Assembly: GCA_027922465.2 (NCBI GenBank)
Contig: BQMF02000265.1
Location: 434,001 to 498,000, forward strand
Direction of reading: 5' to 3'
DNA: 64,000 nt
Source: Turritopsis dohrnii
Taxonomy: Eukaryota > Cnidaria > Hydrozoa > Anthoathecata > Oceaniidae
This document shows positions 35,371 through 48,800 of this stretch, piece by piece. Both the position numbers and the translations under genes were made by a program. Position 1 is the stretch's first letter. Every line of letters begins with the position of its first letter. The notes under the pieces are model-generated. The model was given only the letters and a program-made list of their open reading frames with translations. It was not told where the DNA came from and made no database searches.

Positions 35371-36530
35371 GTCATAGGAGAAAGAAAGGTAGTCTGGAAT
35401 CAGGGTTGTTTGTTTTTAAGTTTGAAAAATATAATAATGGCTTCTCTACATGATGAATTCCTTAAAGACGACCTTGGTGTTATTTTATCATTGATTGAGG
35501 AAGATTTACTGGACGAAAATCCAAAAGGTAATGATGTAGATGTTTCTGAAGGAAAAAAACGATTCGTTCAAATGTAGTTTCTGCACAAACATTGGCATCA
35601 CAAAGAGAGGTTTGGCCAGACACATAAATGTGAAACAAAGTGGAGTTGAAAAGAATGATGCTATTACATCTAAAATACCATCACAAAAAAAATCACCGGA
35701 AATGCTTTTACATCTTATACAATTCAAAAAACATATGATCAACTGTGTGGAAAAGCTTAAGGGTAACTTGTTCTACCCGCCCTGAGCATGTCAGATTGGA
35801 ATCACAAAATTACCAAGTTGGTAGCATGGAAGGAAATGCTGAGAAATTCTACCCTAAATTTTAAAAATCTATATCAGAGGCAGAAAATCCTTTTCACAGA
35901 CTAAGTCAGAATTGCAGCTTGTTGATGGGATTTGAACTCTCAAACCATGTTTTAAGTCACCTAAGTGGATCTATGATCAAAGCTGATGTGGTGGTGTTTG
36001 TTTATATAATGTTTCTGTAAATTATTTTGTTTATAATACAGAAAACATTCCCAATCAGAAAATTTCTGTGCCGAAACTGTGTTCAAAATAATTAAGAACA
36101 CCTAGTATCAACTTACGAAAGTTCATTGATTCTTCACAGAAATGTTTTTTCACATATGTGCAAATTTTGCTTATCAATTTGAATTTTGAGGAATGCATCT
36201 ACTTCACGATCCTTCTTGATAACGTTTACCAGTTTGCTCCTCCAGTTGGTGTTAAATTCACCTTTTCCTCAAGTACCTCGGAAAATACCTATGCCAGAGT
36301 TTCTACGGGACGTACTACAACCAAAAATAGAGCAATTAGCTCCAGGCATCTTCTTTTGTAGTTAAAAAAAAGTTTTCAAAAAAGAAAATTCAAAACATTT
36401 CCCTCTTTTGCGCTTTCATGCTGTGCATCACATTTGGGACTGGATTCTAGAAATTCTTGGAACGCAAGTTCGCAATAGTAACGGCCGGAAAACGGCCCTG
36501 ATTCCAGACTGTCTTTCTTTCTCCTATGAC
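35371..36530 (+). mobile_element. 1.16-kb element with 35-bp inverted repeats
   Basis: The left repeat at 35371-35405 (GTCATAGGAGAAAGAAAGG...CAGGG) matches the reverse complement of 36496-36530 at 33 of 35 positions; the mismatches are adjacent (GT versus AC). A clear target-site duplication is not visible next to either end. The interior holds a frameshifted zinc-finger ORF near the left end and only fragmentary frames after that, so the copy looks non-autonomous or decayed. Confidence 0.78.
35437..35785 (+). pseudogene. Frameshifted zinc-finger ORF inside the inverted-repeat element
   Basis: An ATG at 35437 opens MASLHDEFLKDDLGVILSL and an acidic stretch (IEEDLLDENP). The frame is lost at a run of seven A near 35553; removing one A would restore continuity with FKCSFCTNIGITKRGLARHI. 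This is a C2H2-type finger in which the second zinc-binding His position is Gln (VKQSG). The second frame ends at 35785 after a Lys-rich segment (EMLLHLIQFKKH). No transposase catalytic motif is seen. It is probably a DNA-binding relic of a transposon protein. Confidence 0.6.
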
Positions 36531-38402
36531 AAACTAACTCACTCAGCAAGTTTGTTCTTCGTTCTCAGTAACACAAACAAATGAAGGGCTAGACACACTT
36601 GAGGAACTTTATATATATTGCTGTTTGATATTATCAACTCTAAGACATGTCTTAAAATCGTAATGTGTCATTGAATAACTTCAGGTTAACAACCAAATAA
36701 TAAACGCCTTAGTTTCATCTTTTATATCTCACGGGGCGCAGCAATGGTAGATTGCAGGGTGGATAGGGGGCTTCAAGAAACCTCTTTATGATTATACAGG
36801 TTTTTTTGTATAATGTAGGTCTTTAAATCTGGTTATCTATGAGGAGATGTTGACTTTCTTTTATAACGAAAAATTCTATTGCTATCGCGCAGCTTGAGTT
36901 CAGTCAAAATGTCTGTCGCTTCTATTCTGCAGTAAGATGATTCAAAACAAAGATCTTTAAAACGATATCATATTTCTTGGCTCACCAACAACTAACCGTG
37001 ATTTTGAAAACGCATTAAAGCTGACGTTTGCTATAATTCCGTTTGTAAAGAGGGCTTTAAGAAAGGCCGGTGTGAACGATCCAAACAATCTCACACATCC
37101 GAGGTGGTTCGGCCTACTGTGATGGACATTTTTAAACCTGTGATTAACAGTTTTTATTTCTCACTGGTCGTTCTTTACAAAGAAAAAGTGCAAGTGTAAA
37201 GAAGTGTTGAAAAGGTGGTGTACAACCAACAGCAGAATTGTTCTTTAATTTACTGAAATCTGTAAGCTACTCTTTTTCAAACCCGTTTACTTTTGCTCTA
37301 AAGAGGAGTTCCTAGTGCTGACATCAGCAAACTGGTCTGGTCTGTTTGTAAGATGTGTCTGTATCTTGCATTTCATAAGCCTGTAGTTGCAAGCTTCAGT
37401 ATCATTATTTCAGTATGTGAAATCTTTCATTAATGAGGTCTATCGGATTAAATTAGGCATGATAAAAGTTATGCTGACATCAGCATGTTCTTATTTTTTG
37501 GTCAAATTTGAGACTCGCAGTTGCATTGCACATCACATGTCGATCATCGATAATTCACAGTCGAAACTTTGTGATCTATGTTTGTGTTAATGAAAAATTT
37601 TTTGCGTGTTATCTTGTTCTTTCAAAGTAAAAGTTTGGTATGATAACACTCTACACGTGTTTTTATCAAATATCTTTTGTGAAAAATATGCGAACAACAT
37701 ATCTATGTTACGAGGTTTTTCTTGGTGAGTTTCTGGGGAGAAGGCCGTAATTTTCTTACACTATGAACGAAATAAAACGAAACGAAACGAAACGAAACGT
37801 AAATGAAAGCTGCAAGTACAGACAAACTGTATTGCATTCTCTTGACTTAGAGTACGATCTTCTCTAATTAGCCCATCTCTTTACCTGAATCCCAAAGTTT
37901 GTATCGCATCATACCCTGAGAACAGAGTGGACATAGGTGTTGTTGACCGACACTAAGAGTGAAATCCGATCCACACATAGTAATCAAATATCAAAAATAT
38001 CTACACAGCGTTATTTACAGTTGTAGTACGTTTTGTAACACACAAATCAAATATTTGTGATCGCGTCAATATATTATGTTTGGATATTAGATGTTATTGT
38101 AAATATATTTTGATAAAATATTGCATATCCTATCAAACATTGCAATGAATCACATTTCGAATACAAAAAAATGTTCGAAGCTGCAATTTATGTTGTTCAG
38201 TTTGATGGTTGTTATTGAAAGTTGAAGCTCTTTCTTTTTCTCCTTTTATTACTAAAATGAAGGATCGTTATTTTAACAGCTTGTCGAATTTATTTATCTT
38301 TGAACAATAAAGGTTTGACAATTCATAATGGCTGGTTTATTTACGTTTTATGGCAGACGACAGATCACTCATATCGTTGAATTGTAAAATCTGCGTGACA
38401 AA

Positions 38403-38458
38403 AGTGTTTGGTGTTTGAAAGTGTGTACAAAGTGTTTGGTGTTTGAAAGTGTGTACAA
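38403..38458. repeat. 28-bp tandem duplication
   Basis: Two adjacent copies of agtgtttggtgtttgaaagt plus gtgtacaa, identical over the unit. Recent duplication with no coding content. Confidence 0.85.
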
Positions 38459-38953
38459 AGTGTTGTGTTACAAAATGTCCCAAGGTTTTTAAAGAATTTA
38501 GTTAGCCTTGATATTTCCCGATCCTATTTGTATATGAATAGCTTCGTTGATTTTAGTAGGACATTTTCACGTAACATAACGACTTGAAATCAAGGTAGCT
38601 TTTAATTTGGCTGTGTTTACATTTTCTCATTTCTATCAGATCTGTATTCGGTGTTCTAAGGTTTTTATAAATACAGTTTTTTCGAAGCTGCAATTTCGAA
38701 GCTGACCATGTCTACGCTGTCAACCACTTATCTATGTTTAATCCTAACGTTTCCCAAACTTCTCTGATTTAACTTGAAACAAAATTACTCTTTGCATAAA
38801 TGATTATAGATGAAATAAAGATCACATGATTTCCACATAACTCAGAGAATTTCTGTGACTGGTAACTAACGCGTTTGCCAAAACACTCCTTTTACCAGTT
38901 GACAAACTCTTTGTTCATACATACATTTGTACATACTGTAAAAACAAATCACC

Positions 38954-39097
38954 ATGGAGGAGTTCGCTTCTCATATTCTCAATTCAATACAAGCTTCTCA
39001 AAGACTTGCTTCTCACGTTTTAAAAAATGAACATTTAAAGCTTGTGTGTGAATGTCTTCCGCAAGACTGCTTTGGTAATATAATATTTTTGATGTGA
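38954..39097 (+). CDS. Possible small ORF or first exon, unknown
   Basis: An ATG in good context (aatcaccATGG) opens 47 codons beginning MEEFASHILNSIQASQRLAS and ending before TGA at 39095-39097. A splice-donor-like TTTG|gtaata at about 39076 would make it a first exon ending LPQDCFG. No convincing downstream exon was found. I do not recognise the sequence; it may be chance. Confidence 0.2.
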   Translation: MEEFASHILNSIQASQRLASHVLKNEHLKLVCECLPQDCFGNIIFLM

Positions 39098-41260
39098 AAT
39101 CAATTGAGTTTCTTTGTTTGGAGACATGGTGAACTACCATGATTTTATTTGTAATAAAATATCCGGAAAATGATGTGTTGACACAATTTGTAAACAAACC
39201 AGGCAAGTCAGACATCAATCAGGTCCACAATTAAACGCCCACCGATGTATTAAAACGAGATCTCTTTGGTCACATCAAACGGTATCTTTCTTGACTCGTC
39301 TTCACACAGGCCTGATGGTGATTTCATAACGTAATTACCATGGGAAAATGAGACTAAAACAAGGTGTTTTGGTGGCATGGAGAAATTTGGGGCAAGTTAG
39401 AAAGCGGATTATGGGAGTGGTTTGTTGATAGGTACAGTTTCGTAAATATTGACGTTGTTTCCATGAACTTTTACACTTTTTTTCGTTATAACTTTTTTAA
39501 ATTGCAACTATGGCTTGAATGTGTGTACCTTTACTTATATTTGTGTTCTTCCAGGAAAGCATGCAACACTTCTGAGAAATACTATTTTGAATGCTTCTTC
39601 GCGTAAATAAATTTCTTGCGCTAGTGCTTGTTTTAAAATACTTTTAAATTGTCAGCAAATTTAAGTTGAATATGTTCTGAAGAGTTTTCAGGCTAAATCG
39701 CAACATTGAAGCTCTAGGAGGTTGATTTCCAGCAGGTATGAAACGTTAGGGTAACGTTAGTTTGACGTCGTTGCAAAGTTGTGTACCTGCTGGATTCAAT
39801 TTGGTTGCATCATAATTTAGTTTTAAAAGAGCGTGCAAACTAATTCAATAAACCTGGAATTTTCCAGGGAATTTTCTCGTCTTATCTTTCTTTTGTTTTA
39901 GATTTTAAATTTTTAAGTGACTTTTTGTCTCGTTATACATGATGATTGAATGACATTATACGCTCTAGAAATTAAAGATTTGTGATTTTTCTTTTGGAAA
40001 GTAGTAGGAATAATTTCAGTTGATTTTTAATGCAATTGTGTAGATTACTTGTTCATTGCCATGTTCAAGGTGTTGTACTTAAAGAAATTGTTAATTATAT
40101 GAGCATTTTCATTCGACCCAGGGTCTTCATGATTTACTGCACGTGTTTTCAACATTTTCTCCAGTGGGAAATGTTGGTTTCATGTCATGACGGATTTTGT
40201 TGAATGGCGACAAATAATGTCCGTTCAAACTTTCATCCAATATGTCAATCGACGCTATATAACATCGTCCGACACTATACAGTATGTCCAATGAAATTGT
40301 TGGACTCGTTTTCTTGTAGCGTTAGTGCTAGTGCAACTGAATAGACTAGTTGTGTCAACGAGCAAATAATGTATCCACTTATAGAATAGGATATAATTTC
40401 CATCAATGTCCAATATCTTAATCTTTTCAGTACGCGCACCCAAAAGCTTTAGTTGGTTTGACTTTGCAACTCTATGTGTATAAAATTCTCCGTTATTTCG
40501 ATTAGTCGATTCTTTCTTCATTTGGTGGGATATTACTTTACCATGATACTTTTTCTTCAGAAAAACCTTACAGTGTTTACATATGGATCAAAAAAGTGAA
40601 ACCTGTTTTATTTTTGAAGCTTACAATTATAAGTATTTGTCAAATAACAATTTGTATTCCTGAAATAGTTGGATTACAAAGACAAGATATTTATCTTGTG
40701 GGCGTCAATTGCATCATTATTGCATATGCACGTTTCGGACACAACGTGAAAACTTCTGTTTTGAAGACGAACGGAAAAACGAAGACGTTTTTCAAGTTGA
40801 CATTTGAAATCAAAGGTTGAAGTCATATTATCTTCTCTGCATATAATGATGATGTCAACTCGTGTCAACATTTTGACATTTTGGCACGTCAGCTTTACAT
40901 GAATGAAAGCATTGTTGCTTCAAAAAACTTACCGTTTCCTTGCTGGAAGAAGAAGTGGGAAGGAATCTATTGGTGAAAAGAAGATAATGTAAAAGAAATT
41001 TCTCGATCATATCAATCGTCAGTGAGATATGCGTCAAAATGCTTGTTTAATGCGATGCGCATACGTGAATAAGATACTGTGACATACGTACTGTCACATG
41101 TATGCAGTAAAACTAGTTACAAATTTATAGGACATGATGGGACGAAAAAAGTTTGAGTAATGACAAGAAAGTTTTAAAAAATGTACTTAATCAAAATAAT
41201 TGGAACATTTAGATGCTTTTAGGTTTTGGTCAAATTAAGTACAGAAAAACTTTTTTAACG

Positions 41261-41337
41261 CCCTCACAATGATGGGCGGGTAAGTGGTTATAGTCTTGTG
41301 CCCTCACAACGATGGACGGGTATGTGGTTTATAGTCT
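41261..41337. repeat. 40-bp imperfect tandem duplication
   Basis: Two copies of ccctcacaaYgatggRcggg followed by ta(a/t)gtggttatagtct, starting at 41261 and 41301. Function unknown. Confidence 0.8.
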
Positions 41338-42135
41338 CACTTTGTACTTCAAACCTTTTTCATTGCTTAGTAGAAATAGTTGATTCCACGCAGTACAAAA
41401 TCCAGATCGACTCAACTCCTAGATGACGTAACGATGATGTTACGTTTGTTTGGTATGACAATATTGAGAGTTGTTGAACAAACAAAAATAGCAAAAAATA
41501 AATAATGAGGAGGAATAAGTTTTTTTGCTCATCAATTTATGACACTATGGTGGTTTTGTTTTCACTATAAAGTCAATGTGTCAATGTGTTTCAATTTTAA
41601 ATGTACCTGGCTCATTTCAACCATGACATCTTTCTACTTGACATGACACAGATTTATTGAAATGTCCGTTCAGAGTATTCGTCACTTGAAGAGGGTATTT
41701 ATATCTTAACGAAAATTTTCGCTAAATTCTCGCGGAAATTTTGTCTGATTCTCGTGAAAATTTGGAAGTACGACGTGAAGGAACCTTCGAGTCTTTTCAA
41801 ACCACATCAGAAAATTGCACGCTTTTCATTTTATAACCATAGTGAAATTTCGTTGAGGGTGAAGTATTCTTATGGTTTACCAAAAAATAAGGGTGAAATA
41901 TTCTTAATGTCTTCTTATATTTCAGAATAACATTCCATGACAATATGTCACATGTTCACCATATACAACAAATATGTTTCGAACTTATGAAGACAGCTTT
42001 ATGTTTGATGTTGTTTGATGTTTATATTGGTTTTTGCGCACTTACTGTATCTGTTTTTCACCCTGTTCTATTATTCTTATGAAAGTCATCCTGGGAATAT
42101 TCTTAAGATATTCTTACAAATAAGATGATATTCTT

Positions 42136-42256
42136 CCCAGTGTGCAAAATCGTCAAAAAGCCACTACGACGAAGAGCATTTTTATTGAAATTGTGTGTAT
42201 ATTTCCATAGAAATGCACTCCTTTACAGAGGTTTTTTAACAAATGTGCCGGCTGGG
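42136..42256. mobile_element. MITE, 121 bp, ends CCCAGTGTGC / GCCGGCTGGG
   Basis: The left end CCCAGTGTGCAAA matches the reverse complement of the right end (CCCAGCCGGCACATTT) over most of 14 bp. TT precedes the left end and follows the right end, consistent with a 2-bp target duplication. The interior is closely related to 20814-20934, and the ends are shared with the 1,338-bp element at 52776-54113. Confidence 0.75.
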
Positions 42257-42861
42257 TTATAGAAGCTATTCTTATATAAATAAGAAAGCATGTAATCTTG
42301 TAATGATCGAAAGAATGCTGCTTTAATTGAAGATGATTACGACAAAGATGTAAATGTAAACTTACTATTGTATGCGCTTATTTTGAGAATTTTATCGATG
42401 AATCTTGGTGTTTAAGTTTAAAAGACTTGAAATCTTAAAATTCAACTTTCGTCAGGTATTAAAATGATTGTTTGTGTGGCGAGACCTTAACAGAGTTTAG
42501 GCGATCGAGGTACTGCTGTACGCCAGACGTTAGGTATTATATCGATTCCAAATCAAAATGGCGAAGGATGTGATTCAGTTTATTTTATGTGGCGATAATG
42601 CTAGTGTTCTCAGTCGCTGCACAAAAAATTCATGATTCCAAGATTCATCGATAAAACTCTTGAACAACTCCATGCAATTAGTAAGTTTAATGAATTTATA
42701 TTAGATACATTTGTCGTAGGCTTCAATTAAAACTGCTTTAACATTCTAAGTGACATTCTATTGATTTTAATGCACACGAATAAAGCGCATGATTCCATGA
42801 TGTAGAAATATCACGAAAAATGATTTTAGATTTGTATTTTAGTTAAACAAACCAAGAAACC
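42257..42861. promoter_or_regulatory. Presumed upstream region of the SLC5 gene
   Basis: This 0.6-kb stretch lies between a MITE and the SLC5 start codon. No TATA box or other core element stands out and no non-coding exon is evident. Call based on position only. Confidence 0.3.
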
Positions 42862-45800
42862 ATGTCTGTTGAAAGCGAGTTGAACACAAATTCGTTCTCA
42901 GTCTACGACTATCTTGTGTTTGCCTGTATGTTGCTTGTATCAAGTATCATTGGCATATACTTTGCTTGTGGTGGCAAACAAACTAGCACAAAAGAATATC
43001 TGATGGCGGGCCGCGACATGTCTTGGTTTCCGATTTTCGTTTCCTTACTAGCATCCTACCTGTCAGCAATTACATTACTGGGTGTGCCGTCTGAGATCTA
43101 CACCTATGGGATTCAGTATATTGTCTTGTGTTTTTCCTACTTTATACTGGTTGGTGCTGGAGCGATCATATTTTTACCAATTTTCTACAAACTTCAAGTT
43201 GTCAGTTCAAATGAGGTTGGTTTTATCCCAATTTCGTATTTCTTTAATTTCTTCAAATAGGCGCCCCTCCAAACGCCCCCTCCAAATAAACACCCCCTCG
43301 AACGATCATAAATTTCCCAAGCACTTTTTCCCAAGCGATAAAGTTTAAATCTGTTTTTAGTATCTGGAGAGAAGGTTTTCTCCTGGTGTTCGCTCATTGG
43401 GATGTCTTCTTGTTTCATTACAATACGTGAGTGTACAATTACTTCGCTGTTTTCACTTTTTAATCTGTTCTTGTACAGTTTTCAAGTGTATGCTGTTTAC
43501 TTTGTAAACAAGTCTGGGTCATAGAGTAGTTCAGTTTTCCAATTTTTAAATTTTGTGATAGTTATTTTGGTTTTTACAAATCTAATATGTAACGTGTCGA
43601 TATTTGTGTAGAAGCAAACAGTTTTCACGCTGCGTTTCGCGATAGATGTTACTAGTTGTCTCCCCCTATGTCCACAGTCAGAACTCCGATGACTAGGAGT
43701 ATCTTGCGATATACGCGTCTTCAAGAGCTAACATAGAAAATTTAACGACATTTTAAAAACTTTTCTTGTCTGGTGCTATTCTTCTTCTTTTCTGATTGAC
43801 AGATACTTTACCTCAGTGTGGTATTATTTGCTCCCAGTCTGGCTATGGAAGCAGGTAAAATGTTTTTCACTGTCACACCTTCATGATATGCTATTGAATA
43901 GTTTTCGATAATTTTTCATGGTTTTATTTAGTTGCTGGCATTCCAATAGAAGCTTCCATCATTACAACAGGTCTTGTTTGCACATTCTACACCACTTTGG
44001 TAAGTTCAGCAAATTTCCACCATTTTCCATTTTAAGAGGCATTGTTTCTTAACAAACTTGTTAACATGCAGGGTGGAATGAAGGCGGTTATTTGGACTGA
44101 TGTCTTTCAAGCGGGCGTAATGGTATCTGGTTTGATCGTTGTAATAATCGTAGGCGTTTTGGAAATTGGGAGTTTCGCCGAGGTATTCAGGATTGCGGAG
44201 CGTGGTGAAAGAATGAAAGTGTTCGAGTAAGTTTTTTCTACAACAATTTTTCTTACGTTTTTTGGTTTGCTGGATAAATGTTTACTATACTTCCAATACG
44301 ATATCCGGTTTTTTCCATCTTATTCGGGAATTAGAGAGGTTACTATATAGAATCGGAAATATCTGGCGGAAAAAGACATGTTATATGTGAACCCGCGGAA
44401 AAAGACATTATTTACGTGAACAAGCGGTATATGCCACGTCATTGAAATATTATTTTGTTTTATTAGTTTCAATCCTGATCCTCGTGTCCGAAACACTTTT
44501 TGGACACTTGCTATTGGAGGGGCGTTTACTGCAATGCCTCTGTGGACTGTTTGCCAACCTGCTGTCCAAAGATTCCAAGCTGCAAAATCAATGAAGGAGT
44601 CAAAGAAGTTTGTTCCCCGTTTTTTCTATGATTTAAGTAGGCTTATGTACTTCAGAAATATTACCGTATTAGCGGGATTCGGAAAAATCATGTTTCCTTT
44701 ACACAAAACTATTTTTCTATAGATTTATAGGGAATTATATATAACATAGAAGAGTTGTTTCGAATTTTTCCCTACAAATCATTACAAACTTCACATCAAC
44801 ACTTGAAATAAGCGTGCAAAGTAATGATGTTTCTTAAAAATTCTCACAAGTAATTGATTATTTTCGTGGAACAAGTTCGTCGACTTTACGAATCTCCCTA
44901 AACATATTATTGGCCTGATATAATAGTCCAGCATGCTGCTTTGATGTTCTGTGCGATACGAAATACCCAAAACTACCATAAGGTCTCAAATGACAGTGAT
45001 GTCTTAGTTATTTATTTATCGAATATTTATACAGGAGAGCTACGCCAGCATTTAATACTGCCATGCAATGAGATAAAATAAAATAGAATATAAAATGATA
45101 TAAAAATTTAAAATGATAATTATGTAACAGTTGTTTCTCAATGAAATGACGATTGTCGTGATTGTTACGACGACTGTCAAAGTTTTCAACTTTGAAATTC
45201 TAGAGCTTTATTGATGAACATCCCCGGTTTGATTATTATTGTACTGTTGTGTGTGATGGATGGGTTGGTCATATACGGTGTTTATCATAAATGTGATATC
45301 GGTGTGTACGGACTCAAGGCTGTCACAAGTAATGACCAGGTATTCGACCCTTGCTATTGGTTCATTCATAGAGTATGTATGAACATAGGGCGTTCTTTTG
45401 ACAATGAAAAGGGCGTCAGGATTCCTATGTTGCATTCCCATTTTTTGACTTCTTCATATTTTTAGGTTTTACCGTACTTTATCATTCACAAACTAGGCAA
45501 GTATCCTGGTGTCCCCGGCATCTTTACCTCCTGTTTGTTCAGCGGAGCTCTTAGGTAAGTTTCACGAAGAAATCCTTCTATAAACGTTTTTTGTGGCAAA
45601 AAATGATGATGCAATTCCAATTTCATTTCTAACAAAACAAAATTTTATTTTACTTTTCAACTAAGCAAACTGAACGCTTGCTGTGCACTTTCGAAAAAAG
45701 AAAGCGATGTGTTTTCCTCGATCAGTGTGAACAAAACCTAAAATTCCTTCTTTATTAGCGGGATTCGGAAAAATCATGTTTCGTTTACACGAAACTATTT

Positions 45801-48800
45801 TTCTATAGATTTGTAGGGAATTGTATATAACTTAGTAGAGTTGTTCATGAATTTTTCCCTACAAAGTCATTAGAAACTTTACCATTAACACTTGAAATAA
45901 GCGTGCAAAGTAATGATGTTTCTTTTGATACAAGAAAAGGCTTTAAATCTCTAAAGTACTGTTTTAGTAGAACAGTTTCAAAACCATTCTGACAAGTAAT
46001 TGATTTTTTTCGTGTAAAAGGCTCGTCGAGTTTACGAATCTCCCTAATGGCATTTGTATAATCAAGTCATAATAAATCCGTAAATTCATGTTTAGCACGG
46101 CATCTTCTGGTATGAATTCTGTGGCTGCAGTCGCTTTAGAAGATATTGTGAAAAAAATCAAACCAGATATTTCTGATGCCGCTTCTACGAAAGTTTCAAA
46201 GATTATCGGTAAGAAGCCATCTTCCCTCATTCTTTTGAAATATCCAAAATGTTAAGTTTGATAACTTATCTAAAACAAATTAAGCGTGTTTGACCTGGCG
46301 TGTTCTGTCCTTGGGCGCACGCACGCCCGCCCGTGGACTTACCCGTCCACCCGTTGGGCGCAGCTAAGTTAGTGACTTGATTAGAGCAACTTATACTATC
46401 GTACATAGAGTATTATAGCTACTGTGAAGTTTGATACCACGATCAACAAATGAAAGTACCGTCAGTTCAGTGCTTTCCATATCAAACGACACAACTATTA
46501 TGTGTATAAGACAAAGAACAAACAGGTTTCATAAGAAATGGAAGTGCATCCACATGGAATATGGCGTTGCAACTTATATTCGTTTAATCATGTATCGATA
46601 ATTAGTTGTTTTGCTTTCGATTATTATTATACCTCAATTGACACTTTTAGCCTGCTGTTTGGGTGTGTTAGTTATTGGTTTGGCGTTTCTTGTATCAGTC
46701 TTTGGAACGATGGTGTTGCAGGTTGAACACATCTTTACTTTTCTGTCTGTCAATGTTTTATGGAATTTTCTTGAGAGTAGTGAAGGAAAGCGATATTTTC
46801 TCTAATAAAATCCTTATCAGGACTCTTTCCATAAAATGTACAAGTTTCCTCTAAACGTTGTATATATTCGTTATTATAACACGCTAACCTTTCTCAATTA
46901 TAATTCTTTTTCAAAATTTAGTTGGCATACAGTATCTTTGGAATTATCGGTGGGCCATACTTGGGATTGTTTTTTCTGGGGATGATGGTACCTTGGTCAA
47001 ATAAATGGGTTAGTAATGTTGCACTACCAGTAACGCAGTAGCTTAATGGAAGAGTGATCTCTGCCACAGTGAAAGGTTGGAGTTCAACACCTGGGTGACC
47101 CAGCACTCGTCTGCATTCTAAGTAAGGGTAACGGTCTCATTGACAAAAGAACAAACAGCTGGGTGATAACAAAATGGCGTACAAACGAGATAAACAATGA
47201 TTGGCTCTCCTGTGGAGATTTCCTCCTAAAAGAGTTTTAGTGCTACCATAGTAACAGTTCATACATCTTTACAGAATGGCGCTCATACAATTGCAGGATA
47301 ATTAAGAAATTTTTACTTTCATACAACCTCGTTTCCAACTTCTTGCCTTGTCGATGTACTGGATGGCGGCGGGACGAGGTTGACCTACTTTGCAATTTTG
47401 CTTTGAATGAACATTACTAGAAGTATTTTTCCTGTGATTTCAACCAACTGTTGATAGTGTTCATTTCAATCATCTTCTGCAAAATGAAAACACTGATCCA
47501 TTCATCTGCGTTCCATTATAGGGTGCATATGTTGGGGCGTTAGTTGGCGTTTCTTCTACACTTTGGTTGGCAATTGGTGCATTAATATATCCGCCCAACA
47601 AACACGCAGCTGTAGTGAGAGTTAACGGTTGCTCCAGTTTTAACAACACAAACTCTTCGTTTCCGATTCTCCGAAACGGAACTGGTATAATTCGACCTAT
47701 GGACTTATACAAAAAACCAGAGTATAAGCTTTTTATATTTTACTATTGTCTCATTTTTTCAGTTCCTTTGTCTCCTTTGCTTTTCTCAGTTGAATAACGT
47801 TAGTATCTCTTTGCTACCTTGATATTAACATTGATTCTTAGCACGGCACTAGCTTCATGGTATTCGATCTCATATTTGTGGTATGCAGCTATCGGTGTTA
47901 GCTTCACTTTCGTGGCTGGGTGTATTGTTAGCTTGATCGCTAGAGGTATTGAAAAAAATCAAAATATTTTTAGGCATTTGAAACTTTTTATCGTTAATCA
48001 ATGATGAAACCTATGAATGTGCGAGTCCTAAAGCTACCTTTATTGGTTAATTTCGATCACGTGACAAGTATCAATCAATGCTGTTATTATCACATGATCA
48101 AATTGAAAACACAGCAAAGAACTTCATAGTAGTTAGACATCAATGTCTGATAATGAAAAAAATGAAGATTAAACTTGACCAATAATGAACTTCCATATCG
48201 ACCTAGCTTGGAGGTCTGATGGCAACTAAACGCCAAAAGTGAAAAAATATTTTCTACTTCCAAAACACAAAAGTAGATTTTTAACCCGCAGACCTTTTCT
48301 TTGAATATTTCAGCTATCGATAAAAACGAAAAAGATGAGGAAATAGCACCAGAACTTCTGTTTGATTATCGTGGATTCTTTTTATCCTGTATACCGTCGA
48401 AAAGACGGTTATCGAGATACAGCTTCCGTAACCAAGACGACCAAGCCTCGATTACAAGGGAAGAGGTACGTGACACAATCTCTATCCTAAGCTAGGCCTA
48501 ACACGAGTAACTACTAACGTTGTATACATACGACTCTCGCATAATGTGAACATACGCATCGCATGCATATTGATGTCATACACGCACATACACGATACAC
48601 ACGTCTAACATACACGACACACACGTCTAGCATAACCGATACCAACGTTTTTTTAATGAGTGAGTGTGTTTTTTTTGGTTTCTGTTTTCACAATCGATGT
48701 GTTCAAAATGAATTCTTCAGCTGCTTTAAAATCAGGTAAGCCACCGTGAATTGTTTGTAATATTCGGCAAAGATCGTGTTTGCTGTTCGAAAGGATTTTT

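Larger units (their letters stand above)
36531..42135. other. 5.6-kb intergenic region without a recognisable gene
   Basis: No supported gene. Contents: an open stretch at about 36955-37117 (NDIIFLGSP ... VKRALRKAGV) that could be a decayed coding fragment; a short (acgaa)n run at 37775-37800; a 28-bp duplication at 38403-38458; a possible small ORF at 38954; and a 40-bp duplication at 41261-41337. The rest is A/T-rich with no protein-like frames. Confidence 0.5.

Noticed and set aside
47030..47110. Functional tRNA gene
   Set aside because: Box A and box B resemblance only; no complete acceptor stem or anticodon arm could be drawn.
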